Positions 11,759-18,599 of a stretch of 18,599 nucleotides of DNA are shown piece by piece. Every line of letters begins with the position of its first letter. The first letter of the stretch is position 1. Made by a program: the position numbers and the translations under genes. This DNA comes from Fimenecus sp045593645 (lineage in GTDB: Bacteria > Bacillota > Clostridia > Oscillospirales > Acutalibacteraceae): contig JAZNWZ010000054.1 of assembly GCA_045593645.1 (NCBI GenBank), positions 1-18,599 on the forward strand. The letters are read 5' to 3'. Below the pieces are notes generated by a model, which saw only the letters and a list, made by a program, of their open reading frames with translations, was not told the origin of the DNA and did not search any database.

Positions 11759-11794
11759 GGGAGTTAGAGGGAAGTTCCCTCTGCTCCCTATTTT
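11759..11794 (+). terminator. Terminator-like hairpin after the capsid gene
   Basis: Nested stem: GGGAG (11759-11763) with CTCCC (11784-11788), and AGAGGGA (11766-11772) with TCCCTCT (11776-11782) around an AGT loop, followed by TATTTT. It should be a partial terminator that makes capsid mRNA more abundant than the tail and collar mRNA downstream. Confidence 0.7.
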
Positions 11795-11815
11795 AAAAGA
11801 AAGGTGGTAAATTAA

Positions 11816-13630
11816 ATGTCAAATCCAAGGTCATACGTTAGATTATATGATGTAACTGATTTAACACCAGACTATGCACACACGAGATACTTTCAGACAG
11901 ATGCTTTAAGGGATGCTTATTTCTTAGCACGTAGAGCAAGTGGGTTAAACGGTGAGATTTTACCTTGGGGTGATTGGACACAAGTACAACACATAAGAAT
12001 TGACGAGGGCAAGATTAAATTACCGTTTCCGATTAAAGAAATACACGGATACACATATATGTCAATCAGAAATAGCAAGGGTACAAATGATAGTTTAGAC
12101 CATTTTTACTATTGTTTCATTACTGATATGGAATACGTATCTGATATGTGTACTATGGTTTATTTCAAGGTAGATGTTATCCAGACATACTGGAATAGTT
12201 TTACATCTTATCAATCATTGGTTGAAAGAACGCACTCCGAAACTGATACGTTTGGTGATAATATAAAGGCTGAACCATTTAAACCGACAGAGTTTATAGT
12301 AAATGACGACAGTTATCCATCACATTTGCAAACAATGTGCCTTGTAATTGGTATAAGTTGTTCAGACCCATCAATAACAGTTGAGTGGCAAGATGGAATG
12401 GGTGTAACACAATCACATACCTTTGATATGTCTCCTATTGTTTATTACAAAAATATATTTACTTGTGTAAGATATTTGGTAATAACTGAAGATATGCTTA
12501 CCAGTGCTATGTTTATTGCCTTATTAAATTACTTTAGACAGAACGATGCTGAACACGCAAAAGAAATTGTTGAAATGTATATGTGTCCAGAAGTGTGTAT
12601 ACCAAGTACTGAAGGATATTTTGAGGTTGGTACTGGTGAAGCAACACCGTCTGTTATAGATACCATCGGTGTTGTTGGTGTACCATTGACTGATAATTAT
12701 AGAACATTAAATGGGTACGAACCTGTAAACCAAAAGATGTATTGCTATCCCTATAACTTTTTAAGGGCAACAAATGGTGAGGGTGAGTTTAAAGATTATG
12801 CTTATGAATACTTTAATATAAATCACGTAGGTAATGCGCCACAGTTTTTAGCAGAGGGCAGTTTCATTGGTGACGCTTCTATAACAATATATCCTATGAA
12901 CTATAAGAGAACAACAAGTTCTTCGAAAGATAGTGATTTTGGACACGATAAGTCAGTTTCATATAATAACTTTGAGGGTCTTACATTAACCGATTATCCT
13001 CACGGTGCTTGGAATGTTGATAGTTATGCATTGTACCAATCACAAAATCAAACTGCAAATGGTTTAAAATTATTTGCTTCAATCCTTATCGGCTCATTAG
13101 GTGGCTTTATGTTGGGTGGTGGTGTTGGTCTTGTAGGCTCACTTATGCAAGGTGCTGAACTTGTTACTGCCCAAGGTGCTTTGATGGGAGCTGGCTATGG
13201 TGCAATGATGGGTGGTTTTAAAGAATCAGTAAGTCAAACTGCTGAAAAGATAAAGGCTAAAAATACTGCTGACCAATCCTTTGGTGGTACAACCGGTAAA
13301 AATGTTACATCTTGTCACGGGCATAAAAATTTTGCTTTTTATAGAATGACAGTTGATGAACAGTATGCTAAAATGGTTGATGATTACTTTACAATGTATG
13401 GATATATAAGCAATGAAATTATGAATATACGTGACCATCTTAATGTTGTTAAACAAAGACGCAGACACTATTGCTATATTAAAACTACAAACTTCATAAT
13501 ACAAGGAGAAATAGAAAACAAATACAAAATGGAATTAGGTAGGATATTAAATAATGGTATTACATTTTGGTACAGAACAGATGAACCAATGTGTGACTAC
13601 ACTGTTGATAACAAGGTAGTCGTTGGTTAG
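11816..13630 (+). CDS. Tail knob (distal tail tube), phi29 gp9-like, 604 aa
   Basis: ATG 11816 follows AAAGGTGG. The opening VRLYDVTDLTPDYAHTRYF matches the gp9 family (strand, then D-Y-x-HTR-F), and YFKVDVIQTYW (about 117-127) is the conserved FEIDVLQTW-type segment. Around residues 418-470 is a long Gly-rich hydrophobic stretch (KLFASILIGSLGGFMLGGGV, then further GG and AL) matching the membrane-penetrating loop of phi29 gp9, released to open the host membrane for DNA entry. The C-terminus returns to beta-rich tube fold. Confidence 0.9.
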   Translation: MSNPRSYVRLYDVTDLTPDYAHTRYFQTDALRDAYFLARRASGLNGEILPWGDWTQVQHIRIDEGKIKLPFPIKEIHGYTYMSIRNSKGTNDSLDHFYYCFITDMEYVSDMCTMVYFKVDVIQTYWNSFTSYQSLVERTHSETDTFGDNIKAEPFKPTEFIVNDDSYPSHLQTMCLVIGISCSDPSITVEWQDGMGVTQSHTFDMSPIVYYKNIFTCVRYLVITEDMLTSAMFIALLNYFRQNDAEHAKEIVEMYMCPEVCIPSTEGYFEVGTGEATPSVIDTIGVVGVPLTDNYRTLNGYEPVNQKMYCYPYNFLRATNGEGEFKDYAYEYFNINHVGNAPQFLAEGSFIGDASITIYPMNYKRTTSSSKDSDFGHDKSVSYNNFEGLTLTDYPHGAWNVDSYALYQSQNQTANGLKLFASILIGSLGGFMLGGGVGLVGSLMQGAELVTAQGALMGAGYGAMMGGFKESVSQTAEKIKAKNTADQSFGGTTGKNVTSCHGHKNFAFYRMTVDEQYAKMVDDYFTMYGYISNEIMNIRDHLNVVKQRRRHYCYIKTTNFIIQGEIENKYKMELGRILNNGITFWYRTDEPMCDYTVDNKVVVG

Positions 13631-13646
13631 AAAGGAGTACAATGTA

Positions 13647-14567
13647 GTGGGTAAGAGAACAGAAAGAACTTTCTGGGATAGTGCCACGATGAACAATGAT
13701 ACATACTTTTGTTATTACAATCGGCTATGTAATATTGCATTAAGTATGTTTGAATGGCATAACCTACCAGAGACAATAGATGAAAGATTTTTGGAAATGT
13801 GTCTGTTTGGTGATGGTAAAGCACTATTCTTTAAGGACGAAGTTACTGGGTATCTTGCATTACAGTTCTATGGTACTGCTCCGTTGAATGTGTACAGAAT
13901 ACCGACACAGAGATATGTGTTTGCGTCTAATGGATATCAAAACCATTGTGATGATAAAAACTCTGTTATTATATGGAATAATGTTACACATACAAACAGT
14001 TGGTTAGATGTAGATACTGCAAGTAGGAGACTGTACGAAATACAGAGAACTATTGATACAAATATCAAGGCTCAGAAAACTCCAATTATGGTTACTGCAA
14101 AAAGTGAAAATGAAAAGATAAGCATGAAGAACGCTTATATGCAATACGATGGTAACGCACCTTTCATTTTTACTTACAAGGATTTTGACCCTAACAATAT
14201 TAAAGCATTACAGACCCAAGCACCTTATGTTGCTGATGTACTGTTTAATGCAAAGAAAGAGATTTGGAACGAAACACTATCTGCACTTGGTGTTCCTGTA
14301 ACTGATAGAGTTAAAAGGGAAAGATTGTTAGCCGCCGAAATTGCAGGAGATAAAGCATCAAGTGTGGCACAGCAGTTTGTAAGACTTAATCCAAGGAAGA
14401 AAGCGTGTGAGGAGATAAACAATATGTTCGGTCTTGATGTTGAGGTTACGTATAGGAGACTGGACGATATGGCACTGCTTGACTATGAACTTGGTGTTGA
14501 GGGACTCGGTGAGAATCTTGCTACAATAAGTGCAAACGATATTAAGGGAAAGGAGAAGAAAGACTGA
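13647..14567 (+). CDS. Connector (upper collar, portal), phi29 gp10-like, 306 aa
   Basis: I start at GTG 13647: AAAGGAG (13631-13637) is 9 bases upstream, while the TTG at 13623 lies before that site. Residues GKRTERTFWDSATMNNDTYF, then FYGTAPLNVYRIPTQRYVF, and the C-terminal QFVRLNPRKKACEEINNMFG follow the gp10 pattern; the 306-residue length is close to phi29 gp10 (309). As a dodecamer it forms the DNA channel at the unique vertex, where the ATPase docks. Its stop shares one base with the next start. Confidence 0.88.
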   Translation: MGKRTERTFWDSATMNNDTYFCYYNRLCNIALSMFEWHNLPETIDERFLEMCLFGDGKALFFKDEVTGYLALQFYGTAPLNVYRIPTQRYVFASNGYQNHCDDKNSVIIWNNVTHTNSWLDVDTASRRLYEIQRTIDTNIKAQKTPIMVTAKSENEKISMKNAYMQYDGNAPFIFTYKDFDPNNIKALQTQAPYVADVLFNAKKEIWNETLSALGVPVTDRVKRERLLAAEIAGDKASSVAQQFVRLNPRKKACEEINNMFGLDVEVTYRRLDDMALLDYELGVEGLGENLATISANDIKGKEKKD

Positions 14568-15988
14568 TGAGTAAGTATACAACTGAAGTTAGGTATATCT
14601 GTGAAAACTATGCTTCTCTTAATCAGAGTAAAGGATATAATGATATTGAGACTATACTTGATAATAGTTGGGATAAAGTGTTTGATTTTCCTTTTCCGAT
14701 GTTTAATGAAGAATATAGGGAAGATTTATGTAAAAAGATTTTACGACACTATTATACAAGAGAGATTTGCGAGGAAACTGTTGGACTTTGGAAGTTACGT
14801 TTGAATAGTAGAATGAATGAGATTATGCCCTACTATAACAAATTGTATAATTCAGAGTTGATTAGTATACAACCGTTGATTAATACGAGGTTGAATACTA
14901 CAAGGGCAAATACTAAAGGTGGAACTGATACTATCAATACGAGTGGTACTACAAGTGAAACAAGTTCTCTTGGTGGAACAACTATTAGAACTGGTGGGTA
15001 TACGGATACTAATACTGGTACTGATACCTTGGCTAAAACTGGAACTATTAATAAGGGAATTACAAAAACTGGTACAGAAGAACTTGCTAAGACTGGTACA
15101 ATTAGTAATGGTAAGGCAAAAACTGGTACTGAAGCATTAGCAAAGACGGGTACAGAAGATGAAACGAAATGGGGCAAAATTACCAAAACTAAACAGGGTG
15201 AAGTTAGTGACACGAGGACAGGTCAAGGTGTTACAACGGAACGGTACGAGGGTCTCGGTGGCAAGGTATCGGAAACCAATATAGATTTGTTTACTGATAC
15301 ACCACAGGGTAACATTGATAATATGGGTGGTAACTATTCTGGTATTGATGATACGTCTGGTGTACCAATAGTCGGAACTGATACTGCTTATCTTACTACT
15401 GCTGAAAAGACCACAAATGAACGTGAGGATTTGGGCAAATGGAAGAAAGAAAATGGTTTTGGTGTTGACGGTAGTGGTAACCCATATAAGGAAACAAATG
15501 CAAGATTTTATGGTGAAAAAGATAATCTCGGTAATGTAACTCCTTATACAGAAGAAGAAAATTACGGACAGAGTAGTGCAAGTGGTGTTAAGGTTGAAAA
15601 AGGTTTCTTGAATAGAACTGATACTACAACGTATAACACACAGGAAAATGATTTACAGACAAATAATACAACTGATACTAAGACATTTAATACACAAGAT
15701 ACGGATTTACAGACTAATAATACACTTGATACTACAACAAAGAATTTGACAGACCAGAGAGTTTATAATAGTCTGACAGATACTAAGAGTGATAGTGGTA
15801 CAAAGAATGGAAGTAATAGTGGATTAAAGAGTATATTATATGGTGGTACTGATAATGGGACAGAAGCAGTGTTAGGTAGTAAGGGTATTAGTGATAGTAA
15901 GTTACTGCAAGAGTTTAGGGAAACATTCTTAAATATTGATGAAATGGTTATTGGAAGATTGAATGACCTATTCATATTACTATGGTGA
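14567..15988 (+). CDS. Lower collar, phi29 gp11-like with large repeat-rich insert, 473 aa
   Basis: ATG 14567 overlaps the preceding stop by one base, with AAGGAGAAG before it. Residues 1-110 match gp11: FPFPMFNEEYREDLCKKILR, YYTREICEETVGLWKLRLN, then RMNEIMPYYNKLYNSELI. The C-terminus (about 445-473, LLQEFRETFLNIDEMVIGRL) is the conserved end. Between them is a Thr/Asn/Gly-rich, low-complexity insert that includes LFTDTPQG (about 240), a conserved family turn. phi29 gp11 has about 293 residues, so roughly 180 extra are present. The protein links portal to tail knob and anchors appendages. Confidence 0.82.
   Translation: MSKYTTEVRYICENYASLNQSKGYNDIETILDNSWDKVFDFPFPMFNEEYREDLCKKILRHYYTREICEETVGLWKLRLNSRMNEIMPYYNKLYNSELISIQPLINTRLNTTRANTKGGTDTINTSGTTSETSSLGGTTIRTGGYTDTNTGTDTLAKTGTINKGITKTGTEELAKTGTISNGKAKTGTEALAKTGTEDETKWGKITKTKQGEVSDTRTGQGVTTERYEGLGGKVSETNIDLFTDTPQGNIDNMGGNYSGIDDTSGVPIVGTDTAYLTTAEKTTNEREDLGKWKKENGFGVDGSGNPYKETNARFYGEKDNLGNVTPYTEEENYGQSSASGVKVEKGFLNRTDTTTYNTQENDLQTNNTTDTKTFNTQDTDLQTNNTLDTTTKNLTDQRVYNSLTDTKSDSGTKNGSNSGLKSILYGGTDNGTEAVLGSKGISDSKLLQEFRETFLNIDEMVIGRLNDLFILLW
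15009..15171 (+). repeat. Tandem KTGT-type coding repeats
   Basis: Codons of the lower-collar gene repeat the unit LAKTGT/TKTGTE at least four times (GTDTLAKTGT, KTGTEELAKTGT, KTGTEALAKTGT). Codon choice differs between copies, suggesting older duplication or selection for the amino acids rather than a recent slip. Confidence 0.7.
15620..15750 (+). repeat. Tandem TYNTQ-DLQTNNT-type coding repeats
   Basis: A second repeat family in the lower-collar gene: TTTYNTQENDLQTNNT then DTKTFNTQDTDLQTNNTL, a unit of about 20 residues in two clear copies plus a degenerate third (DTTTKNLTDQRV). Thr/Asn/Gln-rich, probably extended or beta-structured. Confidence 0.65.
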
Positions 15989-16004
15989 AAGAAAGGAGAT
16001 AATT

Positions 16005-16364
16005 ATGGGTGTAAGATTTGAACAAGTAAGTTTATCTGCTTGGGACAAAACAAATGCTTATCAGATTGGTACAAAAGTTAAGTATGGTGATGTTATGTAC
16101 GTTGCCAAGAAAGATGTACCAAAGGGTATAAACATCGGAATGAGTGACTACTGGAAAAAGATGGACGATGTGAGTTCACTTGATACAAGAGTAGATACTT
16201 TGGAAACTAATGTTGGTGCTATTGCTACTTGCATTACTACTGAGGTTAGTGACACTCCAGTTGTGTTCCAGTTCGCTTATGAAGATGGTGTGTATGGCTT
16301 TATGGTTGGCGATACTTTCCACCCTTTTGGTGGTGAGGTAGCACCTACAAATGGAGAGGGGTGA
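16005..16364 (+). CDS. Small tail protein with CBM5/12-like module, 119 aa
   Basis: ATG 16005 follows AAAGGAG; an earlier frame to 15963 is rejected. Residues 11-51 read AWDKTNAYQIGTKVKYGD, then VMYVAKK and DYWKKM: the W13, Y19, G22, V25, Y27, Y32, W50 pattern of carbohydrate-binding modules of the CBM5/12 (ChtBD3) type, which bind chitin or peptidoglycan-like glycans. Residues 55-76 look like a short coiled coil (SSLDTRVDTLETNVGAI), suggesting trimerisation, followed by a small beta C-terminus. Placed between lower collar and fibre, it is probably an appendage or head fibre piece that aids adsorption. Confidence 0.65.
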   Translation: MGVRFEQVSLSAWDKTNAYQIGTKVKYGDVMYVAKKDVPKGINIGMSDYWKKMDDVSSLDTRVDTLETNVGAIATCITTEVSDTPVVFQFAYEDGVYGFMVGDTFHPFGGEVAPTNGEG

Positions 16365-16368
16365 TTAG

Positions 16369-18498
16369 ATGATAGGCAATAAGTTAGAACCTTTTAAGTT
16401 CTGGTGTCAAAAGGTTTTACCTAATGTTTACGATGATAGTTTGAGTTATTACGAGTATCTTTGTAAACTGAATGAATATCTGAATGAGGTTATTGCACAG
16501 ATAAACACTCTGACAGATAATATGGAAGATTACGAAAGCGATTTATCTGCACAGTGGACTGCCTATAAGAATGCTTTAAATGCAGAGTGGGCAGAAACAA
16601 AGAATTATATTGATAACTACTTCAATAATCTTGATGTACAACAGGAAATCAACAACAAGTTAGACCAAATGGCACAGAGTGGTGCGTTGAGTACACTTCT
16701 TGCTCCTATTGTTGGTACACAGATTGGTGATGTTGTTGCTCAGCAGATTGGTGGAACTGTTGCTAATCAGATTGGTGCAACTGTCGCAAGCCAGATTGAT
16801 AGTGTTGTTGCTGAACAGATTGACACGCCGACTGCTAATGCTACTAATGCTTGGCTTAATGAACACGTTGACCCTGTTGGAAGTGCAGTTATTGTTGATA
16901 GCAGTTTAACAATCAGTGGTGCTGCTGCTGATGCTAAAGTTACTGGTGATAATTTTAACGATATGCACTATTATGATATAACAAAAAATAGTGTTGATTG
17001 GAAAGAATTAAGTGGTACAATATACAATAACGTAGTGAACTTTAATGACGGTAGCACCTATGCTTCAAACAGACACGGAGAATATAATGTTTCATCGTTA
17101 CAAAATCAAATAATAAGAGTGTCTGGTCAATCTGCAACAGTAAATGCATTAATGAATTACGGATTATATGCTTTTTATGATTCATCTAATAATTTAATAA
17201 GTAGTTATGGTGCATCTAACACAAAATACGAATGTGCTATTGCAATCGTACCATCAAACGCAGTAAAACTGATAATTAATTGTAACAACGCAAATGTTAC
17301 ACTTGGGTTGTATAAAATTGATTACTCTGCGAGTGGAATAGGTGAAAAAGCAACTACTGCATATAATTACACTGAAACGGATAAAAATGATAGTGGTTCA
17401 CATTTATTCCTTTATGCAAAACAAACAGGAGAAACGGTTGGGTTAAAGAATTTTATAGATAATACCGTATATGGCTCAACAAGTGGAAGAAAATTTAATG
17501 TATCAAGTGGAGATGTATGTGTAATAACTGGTAAAACAGCTGCTATATCTTCAAGTTTGGACTACAACCTATACGGATTTTATGACAGTAGTGACAATCT
17601 AATAGAAAGTTCACATTATACGACGTCTTATGAGGTTCATACAAATGTTGTAGTTACTGCTCCTGTTAATGCTTCTTATTGTTGGGTTAATGGTGATTCT
17701 CAACAAGTAGCAACATTAAGTATAAGAACAAGTCCAGATATTGCTTCATATATAAAATCATCAAAAAACGTATGGTACAATAAGAAAATTGGAATAATAG
17801 GCACATCTACAGCATTTGGTGCGTACGCTGAGAAATCATACAGTGATGAAGCATCAAAAATACTTGGATATAATCTAAAAATGTTTGCAGTGCCGGGTCT
17901 TGCTATTCATACAAGTGCAGATGGTGAACCTTTACAGTATGGTTCATTTACGCTCAGTAAATCGGAATATGAAAGTGCTGGTTGGACAATACCAGATGCA
18001 CCTATTCCTTATATACCTGGTGGCTCATATAACAACTATTATAGAACTTATGAAAATGTCTTTACACAGGAAAACGCTGATATAGATTTATGGATATATG
18101 CAGTAGCACCAAATAACACTAATTTTGCAAGTACTGATTGGGACGCATTTAACAAGTCAGAATGGAGATACAATGATAATAGTTCATTTGCTGAACACAG
18201 GAAAACGTTTATTGGTGCAATCTTGTTTATTATGAACCAGATGTACACGTTAAATCCTAATGCACGTATGATTTTCTTACTTGATAGCAGTTATGCTTAT
18301 GGTGATGGAAAGTCAAACTTTGAAACATTAAAGAACAGATGGTATATAAATTTAATTGACCTTTGGGGCAAGATAAACATCTCACCGTTGTCATTAACAC
18401 CTTTAAAAAGTCAAGGTGGTACAAACAATCACCCTTCAACTTATGCACACGAAATAATGGGTAGTATGCTATCTGGTGAACTTTTATCAATACGGTAA
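16369..18498 (+). CDS. Tail fibre / appendage with SGNH-hydrolase-like domain, 709 aa
   Basis: ATG 16369 follows GGAGAGGGG. Residues 1-110 attach and form coiled coil (LNEVIAQINTLTDNMEDYES). Residues 115-154 hold five 8-residue repeats. The linker SSLTISGAAADAKVTGDNF (about 180-200) is common in Firmicutes phage fibres. Two related beta domains follow, marked by YGLYAFYDSSNNLISS (about 264) and YNLYGFYDSSDNLIES (about 399). From about 474 a SGNH/GDSL-like domain starts with KIGIIGTSTAFG (candidate nucleophile S480), APNNTNF is a block-III-like Asn, and NNHPS gives H688; the usual Asp three residues earlier is Thr. It may deacetylate or de-esterify cell-surface polysaccharide. Confidence 0.75.
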   Translation: MIGNKLEPFKFWCQKVLPNVYDDSLSYYEYLCKLNEYLNEVIAQINTLTDNMEDYESDLSAQWTAYKNALNAEWAETKNYIDNYFNNLDVQQEINNKLDQMAQSGALSTLLAPIVGTQIGDVVAQQIGGTVANQIGATVASQIDSVVAEQIDTPTANATNAWLNEHVDPVGSAVIVDSSLTISGAAADAKVTGDNFNDMHYYDITKNSVDWKELSGTIYNNVVNFNDGSTYASNRHGEYNVSSLQNQIIRVSGQSATVNALMNYGLYAFYDSSNNLISSYGASNTKYECAIAIVPSNAVKLIINCNNANVTLGLYKIDYSASGIGEKATTAYNYTETDKNDSGSHLFLYAKQTGETVGLKNFIDNTVYGSTSGRKFNVSSGDVCVITGKTAAISSSLDYNLYGFYDSSDNLIESSHYTTSYEVHTNVVVTAPVNASYCWVNGDSQQVATLSIRTSPDIASYIKSSKNVWYNKKIGIIGTSTAFGAYAEKSYSDEASKILGYNLKMFAVPGLAIHTSADGEPLQYGSFTLSKSEYESAGWTIPDAPIPYIPGGSYNNYYRTYENVFTQENADIDLWIYAVAPNNTNFASTDWDAFNKSEWRYNDNSSFAEHRKTFIGAILFIMNQMYTLNPNARMIFLLDSSYAYGDGKSNFETLKNRWYINLIDLWGKINISPLSLTPLKSQGGTNNHPSTYAHEIMGSMLSGELLSIR
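16711..16830 (+). repeat. Five tandem octapeptide repeats in the fibre gene
   Basis: Consecutive 24-base units encode VGTQIGDV, VAQQIGGT, VANQIGAT, VASQIDSV, VAEQIDTP (residues 115-154). A strict 8-residue period with V/A and I at fixed places suggests a shaft segment. The DNA copies are still clearly similar, so length may vary between strains. Confidence 0.8.
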
Positions 18499-18507
18499 TT
18501 ATTACAC

Positions 18508-18541
18508 AAGAGGGTAATATAATTTTACCCTCTTTTTCTTT
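18508..18541 (+). terminator. Late operon terminator
   Basis: AAGAGGGTAA (18508-18517) pairs over 10 bases with TTACCCTCTT (18525-18534), 7-base loop, followed by TTTCTTT. A classic strong intrinsic terminator, 9 bases after the fibre stop, ending all rightward transcription before the right terminus. Confidence 0.9.
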
Positions 18542-18544
18542 CTA

Positions 18545-18566
18545 TTTTCACCTTACTAAGTGCATA
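18545..18566 (-). repeat. Terminal motif copy 3, at the right end
   Basis: On the - strand this reads TATGCACTTAGTAAGGTGAA, i.e. the TGCACTT half, a 4-base spacer and an AGGTGAAA half like copies 1 and 2. No promoter is visible here, so a role at the terminus (replication or end organisation) fits better than a purely transcriptional one. Confidence 0.45.
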
Positions 18567-18577
18567 AGAACCTACCT

Positions 18578-18599
18578 TTTTAAAACGTGGGTCCCTGCT
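18578..18599. repeat. Right inverted terminal repeat
   Basis: Partner of the left repeat. Read on the - strand it starts AGCAGGGACC and stays identical through position 22 except one base at position 11; identity stops at position 23. It is the presumed right replication origin and terminal-protein attachment end. Confidence 0.9.

Noticed and set aside
11737..11766. A 9-codon frame starting in the capsid stop (TGATG)
   Set aside because: No ribosome-binding site of its own, and it runs into the terminator hairpin.
14833..15213. 126-aa open frame on the - strand, rich in Val/Pro
   Set aside because: It is the antisense of the Thr-rich repeats of the lower-collar gene, has no ribosome-binding site and follows repeat composition only.
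1..18599. CRISPR array, integrase, transposon or insertion sequence
   Set aside because: No regularly spaced direct repeats outside coding repeats, no recombinase or transposase motifs in any frame examined.

Overview
This 18,599-base window reads as one complete linear genome of a small phi29-like tailed phage with protein-primed replication. The outermost 22 bases of the two ends are inverted repeats of each other (21 of 22 match). Between them lie a family B protein-primed DNA polymerase, a terminal-protein candidate directly upstream, and the full phi29-type virion set: scaffold, BIG2-bearing capsid protein, tail knob gp9, connector gp10, lower collar gp11 and a packaging ATPase. There is no integrase, repressor or CRISPR array. 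Low GC, near-consensus sigma-A promoters with extended -10 elements, strong Shine-Dalgarno sites and a parS-like site suggest a Firmicutes host, probably a gut clostridial and perhaps spore-forming bacterium. The host is inference. Layout: (1) 1-2220, left terminus, an almost perfect promoter at 87-115 and seven small early genes of unknown function, interrupted by two miniature tRNA-like hairpins (690-735 and 1614-1661). (2) 2184-2584, a structured noncoding region with competing helices, a second promoter, a C-rich hairpin loop, a third tRNA-like element (2394-2471) and a parS-like site (2527-2542). (3) 2585-7654, replication and middle genes on the + strand: a conserved phage protein with an acidic tail, a probable ssDNA-binding protein, a terminator or attenuator, a 70-residue protein joining two DNA-polymerase active-site motifs, a Cys-rich protein, terminal protein, DNA polymerase, four small proteins and a 29-residue membrane peptide. 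(4) 7660-8828, a terminator shared by converging transcripts, an RNA that folds as a compact three-way junction (candidate packaging RNA), and the packaging ATPase on the - strand. (5) 8829-8974, a divergent promoter pair. (6) 8975-18498, the late operon: holin, endolysin, scaffold, major capsid, tail knob, connector, lower collar, a CBM-like tail protein and a large fibre with a C-terminal SGNH-hydrolase-like domain, closed by a strong terminator at 18508-18541. How it works together: the left and middle promoters drive early and replication genes; terminal protein plus polymerase copy the linear DNA from both ends; the divergent pair at 8852-8928 feeds the ATPase with its possible packaging RNA to the left and the lysis and virion genes to the right. 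The least explained material is RNA- and site-level: three tRNA-like elements, the pRNA-like fold, the parS-like site, the C-rich loop facing unusual AGGGGGT ribosome-binding sites, and the polymerase-motif mini-protein.
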